From the NCBI GenBank assembly GCA_905221615.1, contig CAJNDT010003112.1, forward strand, positions 1,791,158 through 1,855,157: 64,000 nucleotides of DNA, read 5' to 3'. Below the pieces are notes generated by a model. The model was not told the origin of the DNA, did not search any database, and saw only the letters and a list, made by a program, of their open reading frames with translations. Positions 50,001-59,813 of the stretch are shown piece by piece. The first letter of the stretch is position 1, and each line of letters begins with the position of its first letter. A program made the position numbers and the translations under genes. Origin of the DNA: Symbiodinium sp. CCMP2592. Its lineage: Eukaryota; Sar; Dinophyceae; Suessiales; Symbiodiniaceae.

Positions 50001-52965
50001 CCCGGGTCGCAGCATTTTCCGTGCAATTGGACAGATGGTGTTGATCACTGCCACAAGCGATACAGAACGTGAGGCTATTGCTTCCGACCGACATTTCGCC
50101 CTGAGCAAGTATTCCCACATAGTCCTGAAGCTGCGCGACAAATCCTTCACGAATCATCTGCCTGGGATCAGGGTCTTCTGCACCTTGTTCTTCTTCGGGT
50201 TGTGCATCCACATCTACATCCTGTGCAGGTATTGGTGGAGCAACAGAGACCCCTGGATCGTCCGTGACGTTGTCAGCGGCCTGTGTCTCGTCGGTCCTTG
50301 CAATCTCTACGGGGTAGATATCGCCATCGACGATCACTGTGAAGTCAATCACGAGGTCAGCGGACATGTTGTTGACGATCTCAGCGACTTGTTCATTCTT
50401 CTTGGGCGGTGTCCTCTTGCGCGGGGAGTCAACCGTGATCAGCTCGATAGCTTCGGCCGACGCGTAGCGGAAGAATGATCTTTCGATCCCCCTCACGCAC
50501 GCATTTGCCCCCTCAAGGCCACCCCAATTTGGAAAATGACTTGGGTGTCTCATTGCAATTGTAAGAAGCCCGAGTGCCAGCTCCATCGTGTCACCCAGGA
50601 GTTCCTCCTTGGGCAAGGCTGACCCTCTGTAGCATTCTTGGCGCTCCTCCGGAGTCAAAAGCATTCTCATGAAACCAGCATAAGCGCAGTTCCCGGCATC
50701 GTAGTAGCAGATGTAGCATGTCTTGCCTTCGGAGTCGTATCCTCTGTCCCATGCCAACTGTTTGGCCTTTCCCCATGCCGCGTACTCGATGGCCTGACTG
50801 GCTGTGATTCGGAGACCACCGTAGTGAGAAACCGTCTTGCCAATGTCTTCGTAGACCACTTCCGCACAAGCTTTGAGGAACTCCTTGATGTCCATGCGAG
50901 GGTCCACAAATTGAAGCCTCAGGTCATAAAGGTGCTTTGCGCAAGCCAAGGTGTACTTCTGGGACGCGACTAAGTCATTGAAGGAGCCGATTTGATGCTG
51001 CATCTTCAAGGCTGAAGTATGCGCGCACCCAATGCAGTGTCCAGGATACCCGTTTCCAGTCGGCTTGAAGAAGGCCTGTGCGTAGCACTCAGCCAACTTC
51101 ATTGCGTCACATCCAGGGCAATAGAACGTTCTCCCTTTGACATAGCCGGTGTTCGGGGTCGCGTAGGTGTCGATCCGGAACCAGTAGTGCCTGTTGTCGT
51201 AATAGGCTTCGGGAACGGTCATGGCGATGTCAAAGTCCTGCCAGGTGACTGCGGACGATTCAGCGACCGTGTCACCCTGGGCACCCGACCTGATCTGTTG
51301 CTGTTGTTCTCCCGTGAACCATGTCTGCGAAATCTTGGTGGACGTCTTGACTTCACTCTTGTCCTCCCAAATCTCGACAAGCGACGGGTGAGCGACTGTG
51401 TCGGCGCGGACAGTTTCGTCCCATGAGCGGATTCTCGATGCCTCAACGAAGCACGTGGATACCATCTTCTCGCAGAACAGCTGCTTCTCATAGATAGCGT
51501 AGCCCAATTTGAACCTGACCCGAGAGTCCGGTGCTGGCACCTTTTCGGCTGACAGTGTATGCACGCCTGATGACGCATGCTTCATCTGGCTGTACATTCT
51601 TGACCAAAACGAAGATCCATGAATCACCACGCATGCTCGGGCTCGCAACTCCAGTTCAATATACATTCCCAGCGCGTGGAAACCGTTGAACAGAGAAGCT
51701 TTGTGCTGAAGGTAATTGCTAGCTGCTCCAACGAACCGTAAGTCGTGGTTGATGTTGACAATTGGAGGGCGCGTGGTACGCTTCCCTGCTGCGATGATAG
51801 GGTCAACGTACGTCACCTTGAGCTGTCGCTGCAAGTCAGTACGGATCGCTGCTCCGTCTCCGACTTCACTCATCGGAAAAGACATGTTCTCGATGAGGAT
51901 TGCCTGGAGAGACAGATGGTAATGCAGTGTGACGGTTGCAAGCTGCTCTTCAGTCAAGCCATCCAATGTCGCATTCACAGATTCCAACGATCCTTTTGTG
52001 ACTTGGAAGTTGTAGTTGGCACCTGTGGTGATCGACGGGCTCACAATGTAGATCTCGCTCCACCCATGCATGCCGAGGTTCTCTCTCACCGTGTGCGTTG
52101 ATCCCCTGGTCCTTGCAACCATGTCAAAGTCCTGGACGAGGATTGTGCATTGAGAGCGCATAGTCGCGGCATCAGGTTTGCCACCCATACCCAAACTATT
52201 GCGAAATCCGTTCAGCGTGTTCATGGTGTTGATCCTTGCTTCTTCCGGAATGTCATCGTTGTCGACAAGATCGCGATCTGCCTCGATCATCACTGCCGAG
52301 GTAAGCATTGGAGGAGAAGGAAGATGCACGCATGATACCAATGCCAATGCATGGTACAGCCGTGAATACATCCGAAGCCACACCTTTGTACTCAGCTTCA
52401 CGTAGACCTTCAGGTTGAGACCCTTGTCATCATTTTGTGAGACGGAACGAATCCTTGCCAAATAGGTCACCAGTCTTCTGACGTAATGCTGAATCGGTGT
52501 GGTCCCCACGTCGTGGTTGGCCACAAACTTTGGCGTCTCATCAATGGTAGGTGGGTACTCGTCGTGATCACGGGTCGTCGTCAGCAAGATCGAACGACAG
52601 CCCTTTCTCATTGATGTTGACATAATGATACCAACTTTCCTGAGCGCCAGCAGGGATTGGAGCTTCCTCCCATGTCGGTTGCGATGGTTCCTCTTCCGGT
52701 TGCGAAGGCGGTTGTTGTGGAGGAGGTGCCGCAGAAGATGACGACGCCGATGCCGTTGCCTCGTCCGTCCTTGCCCTCTTTGGTCCGTGGCTAGGGGTGG
52801 CTCGAGGTCCGGCAGCGGATCCTTGCGATTGTTCCGGCGTTCTTCCATGCTCAGGGTGCACGATTCCTTCCGGTTCGAGGTTGCTTGCCGTAGGCATCGC
52901 AACTCTCCCCGTTGAGTATACCCAGCTAGGATGCCGTTGAAGGTTGGGCGGAAACAGGCCATCAT
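47044..52965 (-). CDS. Copia ORF2 of element 2, main segment
   Basis: 1,973 codons in one frame; homology with ORF2 begins near 52600 after a one-base insertion relative to element 1. It spans, uninterrupted, what is three frames in element 1: the unnamed central region, the CPGC/HCIGC cysteine cluster, the CYICYY cluster, the CCHC knuckle (CIACGSDQHHLSNC), the Tpt1-like domain, the second cysteine cluster, the acidic linker and the C-terminal domain. It shows that the ancestral ORF2 was one protein of about 2,500 residues. The HGT motif of the Tpt1-like domain reads HAT here. Confidence 0.8.
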   Translation of the reverse strand: MMACFRPTFNGILAGYTQRGELRCLRQATSNRKESCTLSMEERRNNRKDPLPDLEPPLATDQRGQGRTRQRHRRRHLLRHLLHNNRLRNRKRNHRNRHGRKLQSLLALRKVGIIMSTSMRKGCRSILLTTTRDHDEYPPTIDETPKFVANHDVGTTPIQHYVRRLVTYLARIRSVSQNDDKGLNLKVYVKLSTKVWLRMYSRLYHALALVSCVHLPSPPMLTSAVMIEADRDLVDNDDIPEEARINTMNTLNGFRNSLGMGGKPDAATMRSQCTILVQDFDMVARTRGSTHTVRENLGMHGWSEIYIVSPSITTGANYNFQVTKGSLESVNATLDGLTEEQLATVTLHYHLSLQAILIENMSFPMSEVGDGAAIRTDLQRQLKVTYVDPIIAAGKRTTRPPIVNINHDLRFVGAASNYLQHKASLFNGFHALGMYIELELRARACVVIHGSSFWSRMYSQMKHASSGVHTLSAEKVPAPDSRVRFKLGYAIYEKQLFCEKMVSTCFVEASRIRSWDETVRADTVAHPSLVEIWEDKSEVKTSTKISQTWFTGEQQQQIRSGAQGDTVAESSAVTWQDFDIAMTVPEAYYDNRHYWFRIDTYATPNTGYVKGRTFYCPGCDAMKLAECYAQAFFKPTGNGYPGHCIGCAHTSALKMQHQIGSFNDLVASQKYTLACAKHLYDLRLQFVDPRMDIKEFLKACAEVVYEDIGKTVSHYGGLRITASQAIEYAAWGKAKQLAWDRGYDSEGKTCYICYYDAGNCAYAGFMRMLLTPEERQECYRGSALPKEELLGDTMELALGLLTIAMRHPSHFPNWGGLEGANACVRGIERSFFRYASAEAIELITVDSPRKRTPPKKNEQVAEIVNNMSADLVIDFTVIVDGDIYPVEIARTDETQAADNVTDDPGVSVAPPIPAQDVDVDAQPEEEQGAEDPDPRQMIREGFVAQLQDYVGILAQGEMSVGSNSLTFCIACGSDQHHLSNCTENAATRDLILRSIQIIKESLLRYPRRIPPQQDEPMDVDTTDHVSVASSDRRPKAKARPRRGGEAVRGDVVLIRYENKHNLCTDVENRRGLHDACGVPLQDMGPENSQRVVDLIEQLSDHRDRRLPQRGDRPSFEYDDTIQGYTNAGYESIGGGRPIRCGILDLIPTKGASFIHNRWDIVNEVVLRNITHHRRRNADWALSCIQSDLRHRIARRPGSEWLDNRCQVAFSSVIRCDEGGWVLIEDLVRHEQLWTHDSRRITEAVSRTDDQQRKRVYNERLQLLFQGNMLAATRRHKAKIRLQFLGVRVKDPGTETLGSAGSNMLVSIPDQITEIQNNDRCRHSQRYLNVCNGWVKPWAVRATSGHSAHSDPQNNLLQLDKNRFAISPSMTLLQRLGGAFHATACRNLDSIVTQGIMPGSEDPDGDFDHRRQFRGNQGGRLHSYWGVFAPFDHRNATTKMRVHGPQAKHMPLAVLHVPSQDLAREDGRITDSGIIIVGRTIPFQFVKEVWFCVPNPQDTHSFALVEKIYDERLEKEMVLDYNASPLLPEFERYRTPSKIMELLCEMPPGPHDTSKEQIIRDLTTVLESHRENTVRHHYMDKGIKFVIKNWRPEDLRRDEDGRRMRVCPACYNIVPACFSRCTSCWSQFVSCGYYQGTPQRETPTEIPSDFIAQTMEAAAAAVPEATVEEQEAMETETVAEPEEIPEPSVVAEDDPEQEPDEEMDTEPGEDFDDAVPDAVAQERRPVLIAGQSLNIDPELQLARTAMQPSYYPGKRNAHCIDANMAALSYMAFVVCRTIYKAWSGFAKWATMPLFQMREHFALGQRYDVLGKWGSLAGVDRETGVSRDVTDEEIIRFAKEPENLKQYDPNGTYTLKRFRTNQMLSLLTRGANMMGIGRDNFNPTTYLKSNRDEDVKAMHFCCLNVLCEVIPMVTGHQQFSVLRPTPTGPVDFLYIDPVGILLTHADHSVQTIGLLVDHNVQMPAHFMDRLVRSKA
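48481..49443 (-). other. Tpt1/KptA-like domain in ORF2 of element 2
   Basis: Counterpart of 19874-20836. SDLRHRIAR, DEGGWVLIEDLV, RATSGHSAHSD, GIMPG and IPFQFVKEVW are all present. The AFHGT motif is AFHAT, a Gly-to-Ala change that might impair NAD+ binding in this copy. Confidence 0.7.
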
Positions 52966-54205
52966 CTTGCATAAGCGGACTTGGTGCCCTCATCTGTTGG
53001 AATTCCGCTTCCCATATGCCCAATGTGGCGCGTTTGGTAGAGCAGTCGACCACGTACCCAGATTCAACTCCGCATTGATTCCAGGTGTAGCCACGGAACG
53101 CATCCGGCAATTGGAAACCGTTCTTGTCCTGAGCTGCACATACGGCATCCACATGGTACTTGAGGAAAGCATACGTGGTGTAGTCGGAATCGGGGAGCAC
53201 GTCATTAGACCATCGATAGTGCGGGAGTCCAGTTTGTGGATCGATCCATGATACATAGGAATGAAGCACGTGGAGACAAACACTGAACGCCTGAAGTGAA
53301 TTCATCGCAAAGGCGAGCGGATGTCCCATGCCTTGAGGCAATGTGCGCATCATCAAAGCCAGCTGGTGAACGTTGATTGGCGTAGCGCCATCGTTGCCCG
53401 CTGCACATTCCTGGTTGTAGGTCCGAAGCCCATACCCAGTGTGCTTTGCGAACATGTACATCAGCTTGCACACCCTACATAACGTAGGCTCTCCCAACAG
53501 GTCGGATTGGTCAGGTGCTCTGCCTGACATAGGCAACTTGTGGTAGTAGTCCTGATTCACCGTATACCATTGTTGAATTCTCGTGTCTGTCACGGCCTGA
53601 TAGGGCGTCTCCACGGAATTGATGAGAACGGCGAGATTGTAGTACACGTCCGCATTGACGATGTTCCTGGTTGCAGTGTTCAAGTCGAACCGAACTTGTT
53701 TTCTTTCTTGTTCCAGTTCAACCACAGCCAACTTTGCATCATCGCGGATCACTTCCTCATCCACCATAAATCTTGTGATGGCATGAAACTTCCCTCCGTA
53801 ATCAGCAACAATGTGTTTGAGACCTCCACCAAACTTGATGACCATGGCGAGAATCTCCCCATAGGGTTTGTCCATGTACTCCTCCGGGGCGGCGAACAAG
53901 CAAGCCTTGAGGATTTCTCGAACTCGAATGGAAAGATCCCCTCCTGGCGACAGATTTGCACACGTGAACAGCAAGACCAAAGGAGGTGCTTTGAAAGCTG
54001 CCCATGTGCGAATGAGATCATTGTCGACCACTTTGTCTTTCGTAATCTTTGGCGGGAGCGAAACGCTCTGCGACGAGTCCTCAGAATACATCTGCAGAAA
54101 CTTGTGGAACTTCAGGAACGTCCGCATCATCCCACCAGAAGGGAAAACTTCTTCATGGTCCACTCCTTCGAAGGCCAGCTCGTAGGCATTGTAGCTTTCA
54201 CCCAT
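52568..54205 (-). CDS. Copia ORF2 of element 2, N-terminal segment
   Basis: ATG at 54205. 545 codons covering in one frame the N-terminal helical domain, the LCRVC...C cysteine motif, a second helical region and the Ser/Ala/Pro/Gln-rich linker (split in element 1). It ends after a one-base insertion near 52600, where the next segment takes over. Function unknown. Confidence 0.75.
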   Translation of the reverse strand: MGESYNAYELAFEGVDHEEVFPSGGMMRTFLKFHKFLQMYSEDSSQSVSLPPKITKDKVVDNDLIRTWAAFKAPPLVLLFTCANLSPGGDLSIRVREILKACLFAAPEEYMDKPYGEILAMVIKFGGGLKHIVADYGGKFHAITRFMVDEEVIRDDAKLAVVELEQERKQVRFDLNTATRNIVNADVYYNLAVLINSVETPYQAVTDTRIQQWYTVNQDYYHKLPMSGRAPDQSDLLGEPTLCRVCKLMYMFAKHTGYGLRTYNQECAAGNDGATPINVHQLALMMRTLPQGMGHPLAFAMNSLQAFSVCLHVLHSYVSWIDPQTGLPHYRWSNDVLPDSDYTTYAFLKYHVDAVCAAQDKNGFQLPDAFRGYTWNQCGVESGYVVDCSTKRATLGIWEAEFQQMRAPSPLMQDDGLFPPNLQRHPSWVYSTGRVAMPTASNLEPEGIVHPEHGRTPEQSQGSAAGPRATPSHGPKRARTDEATASASSSSAAPPPQQPPSQPEEEPSQPTWEEAPIPAGAQESWYHYVNINEKGLSFDLADDDP

Positions 54206-54316
54206 GGCTCGGGATTCGGTCCTTCCTCCGTGAGAGAGAAGTACCCACCCCTATGCGACTTCACGGTTCCGGGTGCTCTGTAAGAGGCACCCTTCCCCGA
54301 TCCGTCGGGTCAGACC
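54206..54316 (-). promoter_or_regulatory. ORF1-ORF2 spacer of element 2
   Basis: 111 bp, matching the spacer of element 1 in length and in the AACTAAGG repeats and the GGTCTGACC segment. The short palindrome seen at 25612-25626 in element 1 is not conserved. Confidence 0.4.
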
Positions 54317-55810
54317 TTAGTTGTTCCTTAGTTGGGGCTGTGTTATAGCCCCTTCATCAGCGTCTATACACTGACGTTGCTGCCATGCAATGTCCTCAGA
54401 TTCATGTGCAACATGACTGACACTGACATGAGCTCGAACAAGGCTGCGAACATTCCTCGCAATCGACCGCCATGACACATCAATGCGCTGCGACAAACTG
54501 CTCTTCGATTCATGGTCCAAGCAATCATCCATTCTCACCATCAAACGATCCGCTTCAGGCATGTTAGAGAACATGATCCTGCGTCCACCACCATCGCCAC
54601 CAGCACCAACATGGTCACCAATCTTAACCTTCGTCACCTTGCCACTTGAAACAAGAGCATGCAACTCTGGCCAAGACCAACATGAACATGAAGAAGGCAT
54701 GTCAAGCGAAAAATAGACGTCGGAAAATTCCGCACACTTCTTCAGCAGGCGTTTGAGAGATTTCAAGACACTTCTGAAAACCTTGTACTTCCCACCGGAA
54801 CGTTTCTCACCCCCCACGCAAGCCCCTTCACTACTTCCAGGACCAACACCTGATCGCAAAAGCGATGCCACGAATAGCACAGGTGTGCGCAGGTCATTCC
54901 GGCACGAATCCTTCATTGCACCGATAAGGCTGTCCTCATCGGCCTTAGAGCCAATTAGCTCTTTGCAAGTTATGCGAGCGCATCCCTTAGTGGACTTAGG
55001 CACGGCGTAGCCATTGCCCAAGCCACAGAGGTCAACAATCATGCGGTCAGGCTTTCGTCCACCAGCCTTCGACGGCATTGCTACCAATCTCCCATCGCCC
55101 GTTGCCTGAAATTTCAAGGCTTTAAGCAATCTCCTGGAGATTTGGCTAGTCAACTCGCATTTATCAGATCGATCCTTAGCGTCCGAATCGGTCATGTGCA
55201 AATGTTTGGACGAGCACACGTCAGACGACTTAGGATGCAACGCGACGTTTGCGGCAATGTACTCCCATTCATCCTTGCAGTAGCCGAGCTCAACGGCGGT
55301 TCCGGGAGATACAGGATCCCGAAAGATATAACGTTGCCCGTGAGTGCATCCTTGGATCTTGATGCTCTTCCACATGGCATCTTCCTGAAGTCCCTTGTAC
55401 TGCTTGGTTTCCTGAACTTGTACTCGAGGAGGTACTTCGATGATGATTTGGAACCCCCACGATGCCGCTCTGCGCGCAATTCTTTGGACGACCTCCCCCC
55501 ATGGGTAGTCTGTCCGCAATTTGGCCCTTTCAGGGTTGTCAGCGATTTTCCGACTCAGCCACGAATTCTTGCCCAACACCCCTGCGCCAATGAAGATCAC
55601 GGAGTTAGGGTTGTTTTTCCTTGCTTCCACCACATCGAAGAGGTAGGCACACATGGCGTCGTCAACTTCTCGCCCCATACTCAGAACATTTACTTGCAAC
55701 CCAGGGTCGTAGTGAGAATCGGGAGCATGCTGCGCAATGCAGTCCTTGCCAGGAGCATACTCATTCCACCAGTTCTCCTCATCGACTCCTACCAATGTCC
55801 ACACCGTCAC
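54317..55810 (-). CDS. ORF1 C-terminal extension of element 2
   Basis: 497 codons, the unbroken version of what is three frames in element 1. Contains VGVDEENWWNEYAPG, SVIFIGAGVLGKN, a WGEVVQRIARRAASWG helix, IQGCTHGQRY, SSDVCSSKHLHMTD and a second part with SLDMPSSCSCWSWPEL. It is joined to the upstream frame by a one-base deletion near 55866. Function unknown. Confidence 0.7.
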   Translation of the reverse strand: MTVWTLVGVDEENWWNEYAPGKDCIAQHAPDSHYDPGLQVNVLSMGREVDDAMCAYLFDVVEARKNNPNSVIFIGAGVLGKNSWLSRKIADNPERAKLRTDYPWGEVVQRIARRAASWGFQIIIEVPPRVQVQETKQYKGLQEDAMWKSIKIQGCTHGQRYIFRDPVSPGTAVELGYCKDEWEYIAANVALHPKSSDVCSSKHLHMTDSDAKDRSDKCELTSQISRRLLKALKFQATGDGRLVAMPSKAGGRKPDRMIVDLCGLGNGYAVPKSTKGCARITCKELIGSKADEDSLIGAMKDSCRNDLRTPVLFVASLLRSGVGPGSSEGACVGGEKRSGGKYKVFRSVLKSLKRLLKKCAEFSDVYFSLDMPSSCSCWSWPELHALVSSGKVTKVKIGDHVGAGGDGGGRRIMFSNMPEADRLMVRMDDCLDHESKSSLSQRIDVSWRSIARNVRSLVRAHVSVSHVAHESEDIAWQQRQCIDADEGAITQPQLRNN

Positions 55811-58800
55811 TGCCTTTGGAGCATCTTTGATAGTGATACGGTATTTCCAACGGCTGTAAGGATTTTGTAAGTATGGACCAACCCTCCATCGTGGTCGAGG
55901 AATTGGATCACCAGGCCCTCCTTGGGTTTGGTTTCGGCGAAGTTGACCACGTGAGGCACAATTGCTCCATCATATCCTTGATATTCCCTTTTCTGTTCAG
56001 CCGCATCATGCCATACATCCTCGCACACTGACGACCATTGGTCATAGCCGAATTGGGAGGCTTGACTTTTGGACTGGCCGTTGAAACAAAGAGGTAATGT
56101 AAAGCCCTGGTACCCCCCATGGATGGCACGCGCCAGTGTGACAACCACCGCTCGCCATTTGGCGGGCAGGGCGCGCACATAAGACTGGCCCAAAGGCGGG
56201 TCAGGAGGAGGCAAAAACGGCGGCGCAAGGACGTCCGCAATAGCGGCTGGGCGCAAATGCCCCCGTACCGGATGGTACTGAAACACAGCACGCTCCACAT
56301 AGCGGTCGAACTTGCCCGGTTGATCAAGGATAGCAGCACGGTCCTCCATTTGGTGCCACTGCCCTTCACGAAGAATCCAAGTCGACCGAAGGTAGCGACC
56401 AGGCGGCAACGCGGAAGGCGGCCCCCGCAGCATGCGCGGGAACTTGACAACCAGGATGGGGTCCACACTGTCATGTTCTTGCAAGCCTTCCTTACTCGAC
56501 AATCCAGCGCGATACAACACCTGAGGGAGGATCGGCGTCTGCGTGTAAGGAAAACAAGGCACCTCGCTCTTGAACGAGTAATGCTGTTGGCCCTTCTCAT
56601 CCGTGCTCTGGGTATGAGTAGGGCGCATCAGATCCATGATCTCCTGGGAACCAATGAGAGCCGGCGGAAAAATGTTGATGAGCTGACACGCATGTGTCCA
56701 GGACACAGAATCCTTGAACGACTTGGTGTGGATGTCCGCTGACATCTTGGCAGTGACCTCATAGGCAAGAGAAACGTAACCTTCCTGAAAGATAGAATGC
56801 ATCCATCCAATGCAGATGCCGTGGGTACGTTCCAAATGACGCATAGTCGGATTCTTGCCCGTGCGAATCACCCCGATCATGGTCTGGTTGTCGTCGTAGA
56901 AGACGAAGTTGGGGTCTTGCCCCCCAAGCTGCTGCCACAACGTGATAGCAGGCAATCCAAGACGTGACATGGCAAAGTCGGCCGCGACAATCTCGGCCTC
57001 AGGTGTGGAATGACTCAAGCACCCCTGCCTTTTGCTAAGTCCCGCCAAGGGAAATCTTGTGTGAGAACCTTGAATGTGCAAGTGAGCACCGGAGGTAGAT
57101 TTCAAACTTTCTCCACAACCTGCATAGTCCGCATCTGCAAACAGCCCGATGGACGAGTCCTCCAAGGAGTTCCCGACCCATCCAATCATCATGTGATGTT
57201 TGGACTGGTGCACATAGGCCATGAGATGATGAAGAAGAGCATCCTCCTTCTTGGTCCATTTCGTGATCTTGCGTGCGAGATTGTTGATACTGCGCAGAAG
57301 ATCAAAGCGGCAAATGCGCGCGGCATAAAGCAATTTCATGAGAATGCTTGCTGCCTGCGGAGCAAGTGCACCGCGATTAGCCTCGTTGATCTCCTCTTCC
57401 TCTGGCGCCTTGGGAATAGGTGGAGGCGGAACAAGCCGACCATCCTTATCAACAGGCATGGTGTGTCCACACCACGTGCATCGATGGCTTTTACCTGACT
57501 GTGCCGGAGCGCGAGCTGGGTGATTCTTAGTCTCCTCAGCCGGACTCGGCGATGGTACCGTCTTGAATTTTGTCGGATCGAACCCAGTCACGTCGCAGTA
57601 CTTCTTGACTGTCATGTCCAGGTACGTCTCCATGTCGTAGGTAACGGTCTGCACCTTCGTTTTGTCATGCAACGTTGCCTCGCCCTTGGAGATGCGACAA
57701 CCCAGATACAAACCTAGTGGCGTTTCTTCTTCCAATCGAAGTTCTTGGCGCAGCATGTCCCAACCCTTGGGCAGGTTCTCTTTGGGCCCTGCCATCTTGA
57801 GATCATCCACGTAGATGACAAGTAAGAGCTTCATCTGCGGGTGGAAATACAATGATGGCCATTCGTCGCCAATCGGCTTGAATCCTACTTTCTGTACCGC
57901 GGTATGGCAATGTTGTTCCCACATGGTTCCTGCATCAGGATGTCCATATAGAGCTTTGATCAAGCGACACACAGGTCTACGGAATTTATGCCTTTTCGCA
58001 GATGGATGCCAGGCTTCATCAGGCAGTTCAACCCAACATGGAGTGCCCGATAGTCTCGCCTGAATGTATGCTTGGATAGCATCCGCCATCTGGACATCGT
58101 TGCCGGGAAGGCATCCGTAATAATCTGCCCACCGTGAGGCGTCAAACGTAGCCGGGGAATTCCCCAAATCCTGAAACAACGCGGCTTCCATATTTTGATC
58201 TTTGACCTGATCACCGAGTAGTACACCTCGCCCTTTGAACTTCCTGGCAGGATCGTCCTCTTTGAGCTGATAGTTCTTCTCGTATATCAGTCCATGTACT
58301 CGCGCCATATGTACTTTCTCACCTTTCTTCTTTGCCTCAGCGACGACGTCGTCATATTCACGCGTAGTTGAGAAATCAAACACCTCTTGGTCCCACAATC
58401 CCTTCCATTCTTTCATGAAAGCTTCCATGGCCTTGGGGTTGTTGACCATCTCCTTGCGTGTGACGGGTCGAGTGACCATGGCATTGAAGCATGATCCTCC
58501 TGCCTGATTCTTTTCCCGATGTACGTTTCTGTGAGAAGTCGTACACGGCATAGACGGAATCCAGTTATCATCCATGACCATATGCGCCGGAACGGCCGGC
58601 ACGACGTCTGACAAGAATTGTTCTTGTGTGTATTGATCCACATAGGACTGTGCCCAGGACCATCCATCGTCGTCGTCAATGGACACGTTGAGTTGCAGAT
58701 CAATTTCTTCACATGGAACAATCTTGGGAAAGATCATGTTGTCCAAAATCTTGGTGACTATCTTCTTTCCTATCACAGCCTTCTTCCGGTCCTTCTTGGC

Positions 58801-59064
58801 AACTCGAGCTTTGTCTCGCTTTTCTTTCTTGTACGCTGCCTTCTTCTCCGCTTCACTCATTTTCTTCCATGCTTCCGGAGAATAGGAATGGATAGGTCGC
58901 CGTGTAGGGAGAGTTCGTCGACCGTCGCTTCGGATCTTGTATGGGACTCCCCTTTTATCGATCTTGCAGGCTTCACCATCATCAGTGAGATATACAATGC
59001 CGTCCCCTTTCTTCCCCGTACTCCAATGTTCAATCTCCTCAGGAGCCAACTTCTTTTCTTTCAA
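55807..59064 (-). CDS. Copia reverse transcriptase-RNase H part of Pol, element 2
   Basis: 1,085 codons: linker rich in Lys; copia-type RT with VHGLIYEKNYQLKED, DAIQAYIQARL and YVDDLKMAG; RNase H with DADYAG, STPEAE and ADIHTK; then the start of the C-terminal extension. Nearly identical to element 1. The start codon is only the first in-frame codon after a frameshift, not a real start. Confidence 0.9.
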   Translation of the reverse strand: MKEKKLAPEEIEHWSTGKKGDGIVYLTDDGEACKIDKRGVPYKIRSDGRRTLPTRRPIHSYSPEAWKKMSEAEKKAAYKKEKRDKARVAKKDRKKAVIGKKIVTKILDNMIFPKIVPCEEIDLQLNVSIDDDDGWSWAQSYVDQYTQEQFLSDVVPAVPAHMVMDDNWIPSMPCTTSHRNVHREKNQAGGSCFNAMVTRPVTRKEMVNNPKAMEAFMKEWKGLWDQEVFDFSTTREYDDVVAEAKKKGEKVHMARVHGLIYEKNYQLKEDDPARKFKGRGVLLGDQVKDQNMEAALFQDLGNSPATFDASRWADYYGCLPGNDVQMADAIQAYIQARLSGTPCWVELPDEAWHPSAKRHKFRRPVCRLIKALYGHPDAGTMWEQHCHTAVQKVGFKPIGDEWPSLYFHPQMKLLLVIYVDDLKMAGPKENLPKGWDMLRQELRLEEETPLGLYLGCRISKGEATLHDKTKVQTVTYDMETYLDMTVKKYCDVTGFDPTKFKTVPSPSPAEETKNHPARAPAQSGKSHRCTWCGHTMPVDKDGRLVPPPPIPKAPEEEEINEANRGALAPQAASILMKLLYAARICRFDLLRSINNLARKITKWTKKEDALLHHLMAYVHQSKHHMMIGWVGNSLEDSSIGLFADADYAGCGESLKSTSGAHLHIQGSHTRFPLAGLSKRQGCLSHSTPEAEIVAADFAMSRLGLPAITLWQQLGGQDPNFVFYDDNQTMIGVIRTGKNPTMRHLERTHGICIGWMHSIFQEGYVSLAYEVTAKMSADIHTKSFKDSVSWTHACQLINIFPPALIGSQEIMDLMRPTHTQSTDEKGQQHYSFKSEVPCFPYTQTPILPQVLYRAGLSSKEGLQEHDSVDPILVVKFPRMLRGPPSALPPGRYLRSTWILREGQWHQMEDRAAILDQPGKFDRYVERAVFQYHPVRGHLRPAAIADVLAPPFLPPPDPPLGQSYVRALPAKWRAVVVTLARAIHGGYQGFTLPLCFNGQSKSQASQFGYDQWSSVCEDVWHDAAEQKREYQGYDGAIVPHVVNFAETKPKEGLVIQFLDHDGGLVHTYKILTAVGNTVSLSKMLQRQ

Positions 59065-59813
59065 GATCTTAATGATCTCTCCAGGTTCTTCGATGTCTCC
59101 TTCGGGGATGAGTCTACCGGTTGGACCGACTTCGCGGGGCGATCGCCGATCTTTCCAGTGACCTTTGGTTCAGAAGGAGGCGGTGCTGCACGTAGACCTA
59201 GCTCTTCGTCTAGTTCTTCGAGTCTTTTGTCTCCTATAGCATCAATAGCTTCATGTTCTGCTGACTTGAAGACTTCGCCAGACGGCTCCGTCTCTATGTC
59301 AGATGGATCTATGTCCTGTAAGTCAGGATCTTCTCCGGGATCCGGTGGAGGAAGAAGACCATCTTGATCATCATCATCCCCGTTGCCACCATTTCCTCCA
59401 GGCGGACCGTCATCCCCGTCATCGACGTCTTTTATCTCCTTGCCAGCGAGGTCAACGTTGTCCCTGAGTCCCTCAATGGTTGAGTTCATCCTCTCGTACT
59501 CGGCTTTCAGGGGAAATGTTATCTCCTCTGGGAAGTAGATAACTTCTGTCTCGTACGGTCTCATCAACTTCCTGGGAACAGATGCGTCCATCGACAAGTT
59601 CGCATTGGCGAATTCCTTCATGTCCCACACGCGATACTTCTTGGACCACCCTTGACCAGCAGTGATGATGTATCCGGCAAAAATGCCTGGGATCCCCTTT
59701 GGATCGAACTTGTTGCCATATGTCTTCGGCCTTGTATCCGTCGGCTTGAAGAAGACTTTGGCCCCAAATGGTATGGCTTTTCCCTCGAATCCTTTCCAGT
59801 CATTCGTTTCCAT
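59061..59813 (-). pseudogene. Pol linker between integrase and RT, element 2, displaced frame
   Basis: 250 codons bounded by single-base deletions near 59790 and 59155. Holds the integrase C-terminal region (FGAKVFFKPTD, WDMKEFANANLSMDASVP) and an acidic Asp/Gly/Pro linker. Element 1 reads straight through. Confidence 0.8.
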
